A program made the translations under genes and the position numbers. This document shows positions 1 through 6,854 of a stretch of DNA of 16,813 nucleotides, one piece after another. The notes beneath the pieces are model-generated. The model saw only the letters and a list, made by a program, of their open reading frames with translations, was not told the origin of the DNA and did no database searches. Source of the stretch: an uncultured Dorea sp. (GTDB taxonomy: Bacteria > Bacillota > Clostridia > Lachnospirales > Lachnospiraceae); contig CAJTUQ010000043.1 in assembly GCA_910579335.1 (NCBI GenBank), forward strand, positions 1 to 16,813. The letters run 5' to 3'. Every line of letters begins with the position of its first letter. Position 1 is the stretch's first letter.

Positions 1-147
1 GAAGTAATCGCTAAAATCTTTTTCTGTAGGAATCAGACTGCCTACCTTGTAATGTCCGGATTTTATTTCGTCTAATATTAAGGTTTTCAGCTGGAAGTAA
101 AGGGGAATGGGAATATTACGGTTAATTTTGTCAGGTTCGTTCAGCAT
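1..147 (-). CDS. GntR-family transcriptional regulator, N-terminal fragment (cut by window edge)
   Basis: Reading the complement from an ATG at 147 gives 49 codons that run off the left edge, so the rest of the gene is outside the window. The visible part contains PIPLYFQLKTLILDEIKSG, then a VGSLIPTEKDFSDYF stretch; this is the start of the winged-helix DNA-binding domain of GntR/HutC-type repressors. It resembles the N-terminus of the divergent regulator that starts at 331, so the two are paralogues. An AAGGAGG ribosome binding site lies directly upstream (complement of about 152-158). A promoter at 207-235 and an operator-like palindrome at 180-195 precede it, which suggests autoregulation. 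The effector-binding domain is not visible, so the ligand cannot be guessed. It is a good candidate for the regulator of the shared operator described in the findings, but its divergent neighbour is equally possible. Confidence 0.85.
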   Translation of the reverse strand, partial: MLNEPDKINRNIPIPLYFQLKTLILDEIKSGHYKVGSLIPTEKDFSDYF

Positions 148-179
148 AATTGGCCTCCTTGTATTATAGCATTATGTAG

Positions 180-195
180 TAATGTCATATCATTA
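180..195. promoter_or_regulatory. Putative GntR operator, site A
   Basis: The sequence TAATGTCATATCATTA is an imperfect palindrome matching TTATGTTATAACATAA at 12 of 16 positions. It lies about 5-20 bp downstream of the predicted transcription start of the left GntR gene, a position suited to repression. It is about 70 bp from the promoter of the right-hand GntR gene, so it more likely controls the left gene. It is the weakest of the four copies. Confidence 0.5.
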
Positions 196-206
196 ATAGC
201 AACTTA

Positions 207-235
207 AATATATCACGTTGTTAATAAAACGTCAA
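207..235 (-). promoter_or_regulatory. Sigma-A-type promoter of the left GntR gene
   Basis: On the minus strand a TTGACG -35 box (235-230) and a TATATT -10 box (212-207) are separated by 17 bp. The predicted transcription start is near 200, giving a leader of about 50 nt before the ATG at 147. Assigned by motif match only. Confidence 0.6.
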
Positions 236-261
236 GAAGAGATAAAGCAGAAAATTACACA

Positions 262-290
262 TTGAAAATTAGCATAAAATAGAATAAAAT
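262..290 (+). promoter_or_regulatory. Promoter of the right-hand GntR gene
   Basis: A TTGAAA -35 box (262-267) and a TAAAAT -10 box (285-290) have a 17-bp spacer and point at the regulator starting at 331. No copy of the shared palindrome overlaps it. Confidence 0.55.
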
Positions 291-330
291 TATACAAGGA
301 TATTTAATTTGTCAGGAAAGGGAGTTGGCT

Positions 331-1077
331 ATGCACCCATTTACGAATGTAACGATAGATAAAAACGTACCGGTACCAATGTATTATCAATTGAAGAAGA
401 TCATTCAGGACATGATTAAGGACGGAAGGCTTAAGGCGGGAGACATGCTTCCTACGGAAATGGAGTTAAGCGAGATGTTTTCTATCAGCCGGACGACGAC
501 AAGGCAGGCGATGATGGAGCTTGTTATGGAGGGGACGCTGTACAGGGTAAAGAGCAAAGGAACCTTTGTGTCGGAAAATAAAGTTGTACAGGATTTTACA
601 AATGTCATTAGGGCCTCCCATAATCTTTTGCGCGCACAGAATGTAAAGACGACTACAAAGGTTTTGTCCTTGTCTGTTGTAAAGGCTGATGAACGCGTGG
701 CCGAGATGCTGAGACTGAATCCGGGGGAGGACGTCATACATTTGAAGAGACTCCGGTTTATAAATAACGAGCCTAATGTATTGGCGGACGCCTATCTTCC
801 AATGGTTTGCAAGGATATGCTTGAGACGGACATGAATGAAACAGGCTTGTATCAGTTTTTGGATATGCGCGAAGAGACGACGCCGGCCTATGCGGTGAGA
901 GAGCTGCAGGCGGTGGCTGCGGATGAGAAGGAAGCAGAACTTTTAAATATCAGGAGAGAAGCCCCGGTTCAATCAACGACTTCCGTTACTTATACGAAGG
1001 ACGACAGACCGATTGAATACTCAGTATCAAAATTCCGCGGCGATACGAATGTATTTCGGTGCGAAGTAAGGATTTAA
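331..1077 (+). CDS. GntR/HutC-family transcriptional regulator with UTRA domain
   Basis: A 248-residue DNA-binding regulator. Residues about 10-75 form the GntR winged helix: PVPMYYQLKKIIQDMIKDGR, then LPTEMELSEMFSISRTTTRQ, then a KSKGTFVS wing. The remaining 160 or so residues fit the UTRA ligand-binding domain of the HutC subfamily, which usually senses sugars, sugar phosphates or small acids; total length is typical. I chose ATG 331 because AAGGGAG (318-324) sits 6 nt upstream. The longer reading from TTG 325 would start directly on the ribosome binding site. The gene diverges from a second GntR gene and faces the VOC gene and ABC operon, so local repression of a sugar regulon is the natural role. 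Which of the two GntR proteins binds the shared palindrome cannot be decided from sequence alone. Confidence 0.93.
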   Translation: MHPFTNVTIDKNVPVPMYYQLKKIIQDMIKDGRLKAGDMLPTEMELSEMFSISRTTTRQAMMELVMEGTLYRVKSKGTFVSENKVVQDFTNVIRASHNLLRAQNVKTTTKVLSLSVVKADERVAEMLRLNPGEDVIHLKRLRFINNEPNVLADAYLPMVCKDMLETDMNETGLYQFLDMREETTPAYAVRELQAVAADEKEAELLNIRREAPVQSTTSVTYTKDDRPIEYSVSKFRGDTNVFRCEVRI

Positions 1078-1109
1078 CTTTTCATTGAGCTGTACTTCAA
1101 AATTTATAC

Positions 1110-1138
1110 TTTACAAATCACATATTATGTTATATCAT
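1110..1138 (+). promoter_or_regulatory. Promoter of the VOC gene
   Basis: A TTTACA -35 box (1110-1115) and a TATCAT -10 box (1133-1138) are separated by 17 bp. The -10 box is embedded in operator site B, so repressor binding would block RNA polymerase. Confidence 0.55.
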
Positions 1139-1155
1139 TACTATATAGTGATGAT
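1125..1155. promoter_or_regulatory. Putative bipartite GntR operator, site B
   Basis: Box 1 is TTATGTTATATCATTA (1125-1140), 14 of 16 identical to the shared palindrome. It overlaps a second, 22-bp near-perfect palindrome at 1134-1155, whose half sites read ATTACTAT and ATAGTGAT and which has a single mismatched pair. The same layout occurs before the ABC operon: an ATATAGT box begins exactly 18 bp after the start of box 1 in both places. Confidence 0.6.
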
Positions 1156-1192
1156 GTTCTATGGGTTAATGATAATTGAATAGGAGGCAGAT

Positions 1193-1600
1193 ATGAAAGC
1201 AGTAGAGGTACAGGGATTAGCTCATGTAGGACTATATGTGAATGATGCGGCACGTTCGGTTCAGTTTTACGAGGACAAGCTGGGCTTTCAATTGATACAT
1301 GAGGCGGTCAATAAGATTCCGGAGGGCGATGTATTAGTAAAATTCGTACAGAACGGTACATGCATGCTTGAGCTTGTACAGTTCCCTTATGAAATTAAGA
1401 GGGAAGACGGCTGGTTTGACCATATTTCCATTGCGGTAAAAGACATTGATTCTGCGATTGAGATATTGAAGGAAAAAGGGATTGAATTTGAGGAGGGCAG
1501 TTATACGGTTGCTCCGCATGTATTTCCGCCGGCGGGTTCAAAGTGGGTGTTTTTCAGAGGACCGGACGGAGAACATATTGAATTGAATGAACGGATGTAG
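1193..1600 (+). CDS. VOC (glyoxalase/bleomycin resistance/epimerase fold) protein
   Basis: A complete 135-residue protein of the vicinal oxygen chelate superfamily, starting at ATG 1193 behind TAGGAGGCAG. Two beta-alpha-beta-beta-beta modules are visible, beginning at HVGLYVND (about residue 11) and HISIAVKD (about 77). The four expected metal ligands are present: His11, Glu60 in MLELVQF, His77 and Glu130 in GEHIELNER. It is therefore probably an active metal enzyme. The family includes lactoylglutathione lyases, methylmalonyl-CoA epimerases and dioxygenases, and single-copy short members cannot be separated by sequence alone. It has its own promoter and terminator but shares the operator of the ABC operon. 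A role in isomerising a pathway intermediate, or removing a reactive dicarbonyl such as methylglyoxal made during sugar breakdown, is an inference. Confidence 0.88.
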   Translation: MKAVEVQGLAHVGLYVNDAARSVQFYEDKLGFQLIHEAVNKIPEGDVLVKFVQNGTCMLELVQFPYEIKREDGWFDHISIAVKDIDSAIEILKEKGIEFEEGSYTVAPHVFPPAGSKWVFFRGPDGEHIELNERM

Positions 1601-1604
1601 ATAG

Positions 1605-1638
1605 AAAGGATTGGGAAGAAAATTTCCAATCCTTTTTT
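1605..1638 (+). terminator. Rho-independent terminator after the VOC gene
   Basis: A GGATTGG...CCAATCC stem, extended by A-T and G-T pairs around a short A-rich loop, is followed by six T residues. It begins 5 nt after the stop codon and separates the VOC gene from the ABC operon. Confidence 0.88.
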
Positions 1639-1688
1639 GTGGAATTTGCGTACGAAAAAACAGATGATAAAAAATTTATTATTGATAA

Positions 1689-1717
1689 TTGACAAAACAG
1701 GAAAAGTAAGATATATT
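1689..1717 (+). promoter_or_regulatory. Promoter of the ABC importer operon
   Basis: A consensus TTGACA -35 box (1689-1694), a 17-bp spacer and a TATATT -10 box (1712-1717). This is the strongest-looking promoter of the plus-strand operon and would drive genes through 9043. Operator site C begins inside the -10 box. Confidence 0.75.
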
Positions 1718-1753
1718 ATGTTATAACAATACAATATAGTAATATCATCACTA
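1716..1753. promoter_or_regulatory. Putative bipartite GntR operator, site C
   Basis: Box 1 is TTATGTTATAACAATA (1716-1731), 14 of 16 identical to the shared palindrome. It covers the end of the -10 box and the predicted transcription start near 1724. A second inverted repeat, TAGTAAT-N3-ATCACTA (1737-1753), follows. Sites B and C align at 23 of the first 27 positions without gaps, which is striking for intergenic DNA. Confidence 0.65.
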
Positions 1754-1782
1754 AAACAAAGTATAAGAAGGAGGATAAAAGA

Positions 1783-2850
1783 ATGAAAAGAGTATTGGCG
1801 GTAATTTTAACAGGTATGATGGTTATGGGACTTATGGCCTGCAGTGATAAAGGCAGCGCTTCTTCAGAGCCGGCGGATGATTCTGAAGGCAAGGGAGGCA
1901 AGGAATATAATGTCGTATATCTTTCCCCGTCGACAGAATCAGAGTATTGGCAGTATGCAGAGGTAGGCATGCAGAATGCGGCTCTTGACATTGAAGAAAA
2001 AGAAGGGATTAAGATTAATTTTTCAACGAGCGGGCCGGCTACGGAGGCTGAGACGGATGCTTATATTAAAGCATATGAGAGTGTAATAGCATCCAGCCCT
2101 GACGCGATTATTACCGCAACGCTTGCACCGGACGGAACCGTGCCGAAGACACAGGAAGCACAGCAGGCGGGCATTTACGTGAACTTTGTAAGTATGGGAC
2201 TTGAGGGCGGCGATTCCAACGAGTACGGCGATTACTACGGCGTCCACTATTATTGCAATAACACGGTTATCGGCGAGACGGCTGCGAAAGCGATGTTAGA
2301 CGGCTTGAAGGAAAAGGGAATCGAGCCGAAGGGGAAAATCGGAATGCATATGTCAGTAGTCGTTGAGACGCTGGAAGAAAGAATGGATGGATTTAAAGAG
2401 TATATGGCAAAAAATGCTCCGGATATTGAATGTCTGGATACGCTTTACAATGAGAATGACGTAAACAATGCGCAGAGTAATGTTGAGACACAGATTTCTA
2501 CATACGGGGACGAGCTTATCGGTCTGTACGGTGGCAATAACGTGTCCGGCGACGGAATTGCACTTGGAATTAAAAATGCGGGAAAAAGCAATATCCTCGG
2601 AATCGGCGTAGATTCGGATTCCATAGAGATTGAAGCGCTTGAAGCGGGAAACCTTTATGCGATTATTGTTCAGACACCGTACGAGCAGGGATATATGGCT
2701 ATGGAGAATGCCGTGGAATACCTGGAGACCGGTAAAAATTCAGAGACAGAAAAGCATATTGACTGTACGTCTCAGGTAGTTACACAGGAAAACATGAATA
2801 GTGATGAAAGCAAGGCATTGCTTGATCCGAAGATTTTAAAGAAAAACTAA
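1783..2850 (+). CDS. Sugar ABC transporter substrate-binding lipoprotein (RbsB-like)
   Basis: A 355-residue extracytoplasmic sugar-binding protein. Residues 1-20 form a lipoprotein signal peptide: MKR, a hydrophobic stretch, and the lipobox L-M-A-C with the acylated Cys20. A low-complexity Ser/Glu/Gly linker follows. The mature domain from about residue 35 has the periplasmic-binding-protein type 1 pattern of ribose, galactose and autoinducer-binding proteins, including VVYLSPSTESEYW, SSPDAIITATL and NILGIGVDSD. The start sits 6-10 nt behind AAGGAGGA. It is the first gene of an operon with a type-II sugar ATPase and an RbsC-like permease. The hairpin after its stop codon would raise its expression over the membrane genes, as is common in such importers. 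Substrate class is sugar-like; the exact ligand is unknown. Confidence 0.95.
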   Translation: MKRVLAVILTGMMVMGLMACSDKGSASSEPADDSEGKGGKEYNVVYLSPSTESEYWQYAEVGMQNAALDIEEKEGIKINFSTSGPATEAETDAYIKAYESVIASSPDAIITATLAPDGTVPKTQEAQQAGIYVNFVSMGLEGGDSNEYGDYYGVHYYCNNTVIGETAAKAMLDGLKEKGIEPKGKIGMHMSVVVETLEERMDGFKEYMAKNAPDIECLDTLYNENDVNNAQSNVETQISTYGDELIGLYGGNNVSGDGIALGIKNAGKSNILGIGVDSDSIEIEALEAGNLYAIIVQTPYEQGYMAMENAVEYLETGKNSETEKHIDCTSQVVTQENMNSDESKALLDPKILKKN

Positions 2851-2854
2851 CTTG

Positions 2855-2888
2855 CAGGCTGCCTGATTTACGGCAGCCTGTATTTTTT
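2855..2888 (+). terminator. Intra-operon attenuator/terminator hairpin
   Basis: CAGGCTGCC and GGCAGCCTG form a perfect 9-bp G+C-rich stem with an 8-nt loop, followed by TA and six T residues. It lies 4 nt after the binding-protein stop codon and about 20 nt before the ATPase start. With no evident promoter behind it, partial termination or mRNA stabilisation that favours the binding protein is the likely role. Confidence 0.85.
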
Positions 2889-2907
2889 AGAAAGAACGGG
2901 TGGTTGT

Positions 2908-4419
2908 ATGACGGAAGATATCGTATTAAAAATAGATAGTATCAGCAAATCATATCCCGGAGTAAAGGCACTCCAAAATATCAGTTTGTCTATTAAAAAA
3001 GGAGAGGTGCGCGCACTTCTAGGAGAAAACGGGGCAGGCAAATCCACATTAATCAAATGCATTATGGGAGTGGAAAAGGCGGACAGCGGAACGGTAAGCA
3101 TATGTGTGGACGGGGAATGGAAGGTGCCGCAGAGTGTTGGGGAGAGCAAGGCATACGGCATGCATGCGAATTATCAGAATGTGAATATTGCAAGGGAACT
3201 AAGCATTGCGGAAAATTATTTTCTCGGCCGTATTCCTGTAACCAGGGCGGGAATCGTAGACTGGAAGCTTATGAACCGGGAAAGCAAAAAAATTATTGAT
3301 AAATTTGAAATGAATGTGAATCCTCAGGACAAGATCAGCGAGCTGCCTATTGCAATGCAGGAAATGGTGACAATCAGTAAAATATCGGTAAACGATACGA
3401 TAAGGCTGGTGATTTTTGACGAGCCGACGGCTCTTCTTGAAAACGAGAAGGTTGAAATCCTTTACCGGTATATAAGAGAATTGAAAGAGCGGGGAGTGAG
3501 CATTATTTACATCTCCCACAGGTTAGAGGAGTTGATGGAAATCTGTGATACGGTGACGATTCTGAAGGATGGGCAGTATGTGGACACAAAAAATATATGT
3601 GATGTGGATAAGGACATGCTTGTATCAATGATGGTCGGACGCGAGGTAGGGGATCTTTACAATATTGAACATGCCGAAATCGGGGAAAGATTGTTGGAAG
3701 TGCAGGATTTGGCGGCGGAAGGGATGTTCAAAAATGTAAGCTTTCAGTTAAACGCAGGCGAGATACTAGGATTCGCAGGGCTGGTGGGCGCAGGAAGAAG
3801 CGAAGTCATGAGAGCGATTTTCGGGGTGGAACGTCTGGACTTTGGAAAAGTATTCATAAGAGGAAAAGAAGTAAAGATTAAGAATGCGCAGGATGCAATT
3901 AAGAATGGAATCGGATTTTTAACAGAGGACCGGAGGGTGGACGGCCTGGCGCTGCCTCTGAGTGTAAAAATCAATACGAATATGTATTCATATGACAGTA
4001 TCAGCAAGGCTGGATTTATCAATATAAAGAAAGAGAAAGAACGGGCAGAAGAATACAGAGCTAAAATTGGAGTGAAAACACCGGGGATAGAGCAGTGTGT
4101 TGAAAACCTTTCGGGAGGGAACCAGCAGAAGGTGGTAATTGCAAAGCTTTTGTGCCGAGACCCAGATATTTTGATTTTTGATGAACCTACGGTCGGGGTA
4201 GACGTGGGGGCAAAACAGGAAATATATAAAATTATAGAAATGCTGGCTAAGCAGGGTAAGGGAATTATACTGATTTCTTCTTATCTTCCTGAGGTGATGG
4301 GGCTTTCAGACCGTATGGTAATCATGTCGGAAGGAAAGATTTCCGGTGTATTAGATAAAGACGAAATCAGTATGACGACAGAGGAAGACATTCTTAGAAT
4401 GGCATCTTCTATAGCCTGA
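2908..4419 (+). CDS. Sugar ABC transporter ATP-binding protein, duplicated domains (RbsA/MglA-like)
   Basis: A 503-residue cytoplasmic ATPase with two fused nucleotide-binding domains, the normal size for the ribose/galactose class. Domain 1 has Walker A GENGAGKST (about residue 39) and Walker B LVIFDEPTALL, followed by the switch His in ISHR. Its signature region reads ISELPIAMQEMVTISK, lacking the canonical LSGGQ. Domain 2 has a degenerate Walker A (GLVGAGRSE), as is usual for this family, but an intact LSGGNQQK signature and Walker B ILIFDEPTVGVD. The two composite ATP sites are therefore probably unequal, a known feature of the family. The start follows a weak GGGTGG ribosome binding site after the attenuator. 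The permease gene begins 22 nt downstream. Confidence 0.96.
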   Translation: MTEDIVLKIDSISKSYPGVKALQNISLSIKKGEVRALLGENGAGKSTLIKCIMGVEKADSGTVSICVDGEWKVPQSVGESKAYGMHANYQNVNIARELSIAENYFLGRIPVTRAGIVDWKLMNRESKKIIDKFEMNVNPQDKISELPIAMQEMVTISKISVNDTIRLVIFDEPTALLENEKVEILYRYIRELKERGVSIIYISHRLEELMEICDTVTILKDGQYVDTKNICDVDKDMLVSMMVGREVGDLYNIEHAEIGERLLEVQDLAAEGMFKNVSFQLNAGEILGFAGLVGAGRSEVMRAIFGVERLDFGKVFIRGKEVKIKNAQDAIKNGIGFLTEDRRVDGLALPLSVKINTNMYSYDSISKAGFINIKKEKERAEEYRAKIGVKTPGIEQCVENLSGGNQQKVVIAKLLCRDPDILIFDEPTVGVDVGAKQEIYKIIEMLAKQGKGIILISSYLPEVMGLSDRMVIMSEGKISGVLDKDEISMTTEEDILRMASSIA

Positions 4420-4441
4420 TAAGTGGTTCGGAGGAGTAAGG

Positions 4442-5401
4442 ATGAATAAAAATAAGTTGAAAAGTACAGGAATATTGAAAGGTACGGAATTTTCGCTGGT
4501 TATAATTATAGTTGTTATTTTTATGGCGGCGTCATTTGGGACACAGAACTTTTTTACAGAGTATAATTTGATGAATATATTGAAGCAGTGTTCGATTATC
4601 GGCGTTATTTCTGTTTCCGCAACATTTATTATTATCACTGGCGGCATTGATCTAAGCTGCGGCGCTGTATGCGGTATGAGTACTTTGATTGTTGCAATGG
4701 GACAGGCAAAATGGGGAATGTCGGTTCCGGCATCCATAGGCGCTGCGCTTCTTGTGTCAGTTCTATGCGGGATTTACAATGCATTTATTATCCATGAGTT
4801 TAAAGTGCCGCCGTTTATAGCGACTCTTGGGAGCATGACAATATTGCGGGGGCTGATAAAGGTAATCAGCAATGCCAGCACCATTGCGGGACTCAATAAG
4901 AAATTTGGAGAGTTTGCGAGTGAGTCGGTTATGAAAATCCCAAAGCTTGCAGTGATATGGGTAATTGTTGTAGTTATTGCTTTTTTCCTTCTGCGGTACA
5001 CAACCTTTGGAAGAAACCTGTATGTATTGGGAAGCGGGCAGGAGGTTGCGAGGCTTTCCGGCGTGTCGATAAGAAAGGTTACATATATGACTTATGGAGT
5101 GGCAGGGTTCTTGTGCGGAATCGCAGGAATCATGCTTGCAGCAAGAATTAACAGCTCTGTTCCGACGGCGGGAAGCGGGTATGAGATGAATGCCATTGCA
5201 GCGTCAGTCATCGGAGGCGCTTCTCTTTCAGGGGCGAAAGGCTCTGTATGGGGGACTGCACTTGGAACCGTTTTGATGACATTGATTGATAATGCGGGCA
5301 TTCAGTTCGGAATCAACTCGTTTGTAATGGAAATCAGTACAGGAGTCCTGATTACAATTGCCGTAATCGTAGACCAGTTAAAAAATAGAAAAACCAGATA
5401 A
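4442..5401 (+). CDS. Sugar ABC transporter permease (RbsC-like)
   Basis: A 319-residue very hydrophobic inner-membrane protein of the BPD_transp_2 family. About eight to ten membrane segments can be seen, the first being LVIIIVVIFMAASF near residue 19. Family landmarks include TGGIDLSCGA (about 67-76), VPPFIATLGSM and the cytoplasmic coupling region around GRNLYVLGSGQEVARLSG (about 197-214). The start lies behind CGGAGG. A single permease gene implies a homodimeric channel served by the double ATPase upstream. The next gene starts 17 nt after its stop, so importer and catabolic genes are probably on one transcript. Confidence 0.95.
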   Translation: MNKNKLKSTGILKGTEFSLVIIIVVIFMAASFGTQNFFTEYNLMNILKQCSIIGVISVSATFIIITGGIDLSCGAVCGMSTLIVAMGQAKWGMSVPASIGAALLVSVLCGIYNAFIIHEFKVPPFIATLGSMTILRGLIKVISNASTIAGLNKKFGEFASESVMKIPKLAVIWVIVVVIAFFLLRYTTFGRNLYVLGSGQEVARLSGVSIRKVTYMTYGVAGFLCGIAGIMLAARINSSVPTAGSGYEMNAIAASVIGGASLSGAKGSVWGTALGTVLMTLIDNAGIQFGINSFVMEISTGVLITIAVIVDQLKNRKTR

Positions 5402-5417
5402 GGAGAGAAGCTAGAAG

Positions 5418-6170
5418 ATGTTTGATTTTAGTGTTATTAAAAACCAGGAAATAGCAGAAAAGGTATTTAAGGAAGCAAAAGATTTTCTGTCTCTCTGTCA
5501 TTTCGGATTACAGGGAATTACAAGGACAGAGGACGACGTAAAGCAGATTGTAGAAAAGCTGAAAAAAACGAAGATGGCTCCGCTGGCGTTTGACACGGAG
5601 ATGCAGTTTGTCCCGATGGTGAGGGAATTGTTTTCGGATTACTGCTGTAAGGTACGCCTGCACTGTGCGGTGTCGTATCCTATGGGAAGATATGTGACAG
5701 CAACAAAGATGAATACGATTAGTAAGCTGCGTGAAATCGGAGTGGAGGATATCTGTGTTTGTCTGGACTGGCAGGCTGTTTTTTCGGGACGGTATTCCAA
5801 GATTGAAGCAGAAGCGGGAGAAATCGTAAAAGAGTTTCAAAATGATTTTTACAGAGTCGCATTTGTGATTCCTGCGACTTTAATGAGCGATACCCAGATC
5901 ATCGAAACATGCAAGGCATTAGACAGCGCGCAGGTCGTGTCCGTAAAGGTAAATCCGGGGGCAAAGCTTGGGGTGTCCTTTGAGGAGGTGGCTCTGATTA
6001 AGCGGAATTTCCCGAACCGTTTTGACGTGCATCCTTCCGGAAACATCAGAACGCTTGCCGATGTGCTCCGATACCGGGAGATGGGCTGCAATAATATACA
6101 TACGGCATCTGCGCTGGAAATTACCGATGCCTATATTATGAAGAAACTAAAAGAGTATGGAGGGATATAG
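5418..6170 (+). CDS. DeoC/DERA-like class I aldolase family protein, copy 1
   Basis: A 250-residue TIM-barrel protein related to deoxyribose-phosphate aldolase. Lys177 in SVKVNPGAKLG matches the Schiff-base lysine of the DERA motif KTSTG. Asp117 in CLDWQAVFSGRY aligns roughly with the DERA active-site strand. The second DERA lysine, in K-A-S-G-G-I-R-T, is replaced by His205 in VHPSGNIRT, so the proton relay differs and the substrate is unlikely to be plain deoxyribose 5-phosphate. The phosphate-binding end appears as NIHTASALEI. It sits between importer and sugar kinase, with a second DeoC-like gene starting 6 nt after its stop. A retro-aldol split of a phosphorylated sugar made by the downstream kinase is the likely role. 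The specific substrate and the alignment of individual residues are inferences. Confidence 0.8.
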   Translation: MFDFSVIKNQEIAEKVFKEAKDFLSLCHFGLQGITRTEDDVKQIVEKLKKTKMAPLAFDTEMQFVPMVRELFSDYCCKVRLHCAVSYPMGRYVTATKMNTISKLREIGVEDICVCLDWQAVFSGRYSKIEAEAGEIVKEFQNDFYRVAFVIPATLMSDTQIIETCKALDSAQVVSVKVNPGAKLGVSFEEVALIKRNFPNRFDVHPSGNIRTLADVLRYREMGCNNIHTASALEITDAYIMKKLKEYGGI

Positions 6171-6175
6171 GAACG

Positions 6176-6835
6176 ATGACAGAGACGATATTAAAAAAGA
6201 TTATTTTGACCAACATACCGAATTACTATGTCACAGATGAAAACTGTGAGAATCTTTATTATAAGGCGCTTGCCAATGGAATACCGCGCGTGCTTATCGG
6301 GCCGTCCAGTATGAGGTCGGCAGAAGAGTTTGCGGCGCGAGGGGTGAAAACCGGCGTGTCAATTGCATATCCGTCGGGTACGGTCTGTCCGGAATTAAAA
6401 GCGCAGGAAATCCGTGACTGTGAAGCGGAAAGTAAGATTGCCGATATGTATTTTGTAACAGCGGCAGTTGGGTATTTTATGAGCGGGCATGAGGAGAATC
6501 TGGCGCAAGAGGCAAGATTATGCAAGGAAGCTTCGGGCAAACCTGTCTACCTTATTATAGAGGCTGCAGAGATGCCGGATGAATATTTGGAAAAATTGTG
6601 CCGGACCGCCAAAAAAGAAGAAATTAAGGGTATACTGTTGTCAACGGCATTTATGCCTTATGATATTAAAAGGCCGGGAATTGAAGATATCCGGCGTGTG
6701 AAAAAGTATGTAAAGGACGAGTTGGAGATTATCGCAGCCGGAGTTTTTGAGAGCGAGGAGGATGTGGTGAATGCAATAGAAGCTGGTGCGGATGCGGTTA
6801 TGGTTAATGAGTCATGTAAAATAGTAAAAGCTTAG
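6176..6835 (+). CDS. DeoC-like protein, copy 2, lacking both catalytic lysines
   Basis: A 219-residue protein with the DeoC pattern along its length: RVLIGPSSM (strand 2), TGVSIAYPSGTVCPELKAQE (matching the VGFPHG-T region), KPVYLIIEAAEM and IEAGADAVMVNES at the end. At the position of the DERA Schiff-base lysine (K-T-S-T-G-F) it has LLSTAF, with Leu154 in place of Lys. At the second lysine (K-A-S-G-G) it has IIAAG with Ile186. By this by-eye alignment, class I aldolase chemistry should not be possible. It could be a regulatory or structural partner of copy 1, or an enzyme with different chemistry such as an isomerase. The start follows GGAGGG inside the end of the previous gene. The kinase start lies 19 nt beyond its stop. 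Confidence 0.72.
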   Translation: MTETILKKIILTNIPNYYVTDENCENLYYKALANGIPRVLIGPSSMRSAEEFAARGVKTGVSIAYPSGTVCPELKAQEIRDCEAESKIADMYFVTAAVGYFMSGHEENLAQEARLCKEASGKPVYLIIEAAEMPDEYLEKLCRTAKKEEIKGILLSTAFMPYDIKRPGIEDIRRVKKYVKDELEIIAAGVFESEEDVVNAIEAGADAVMVNESCKIVKA

Positions 6836-6854
6836 TTAAGGAGGTGCTTTGTAT

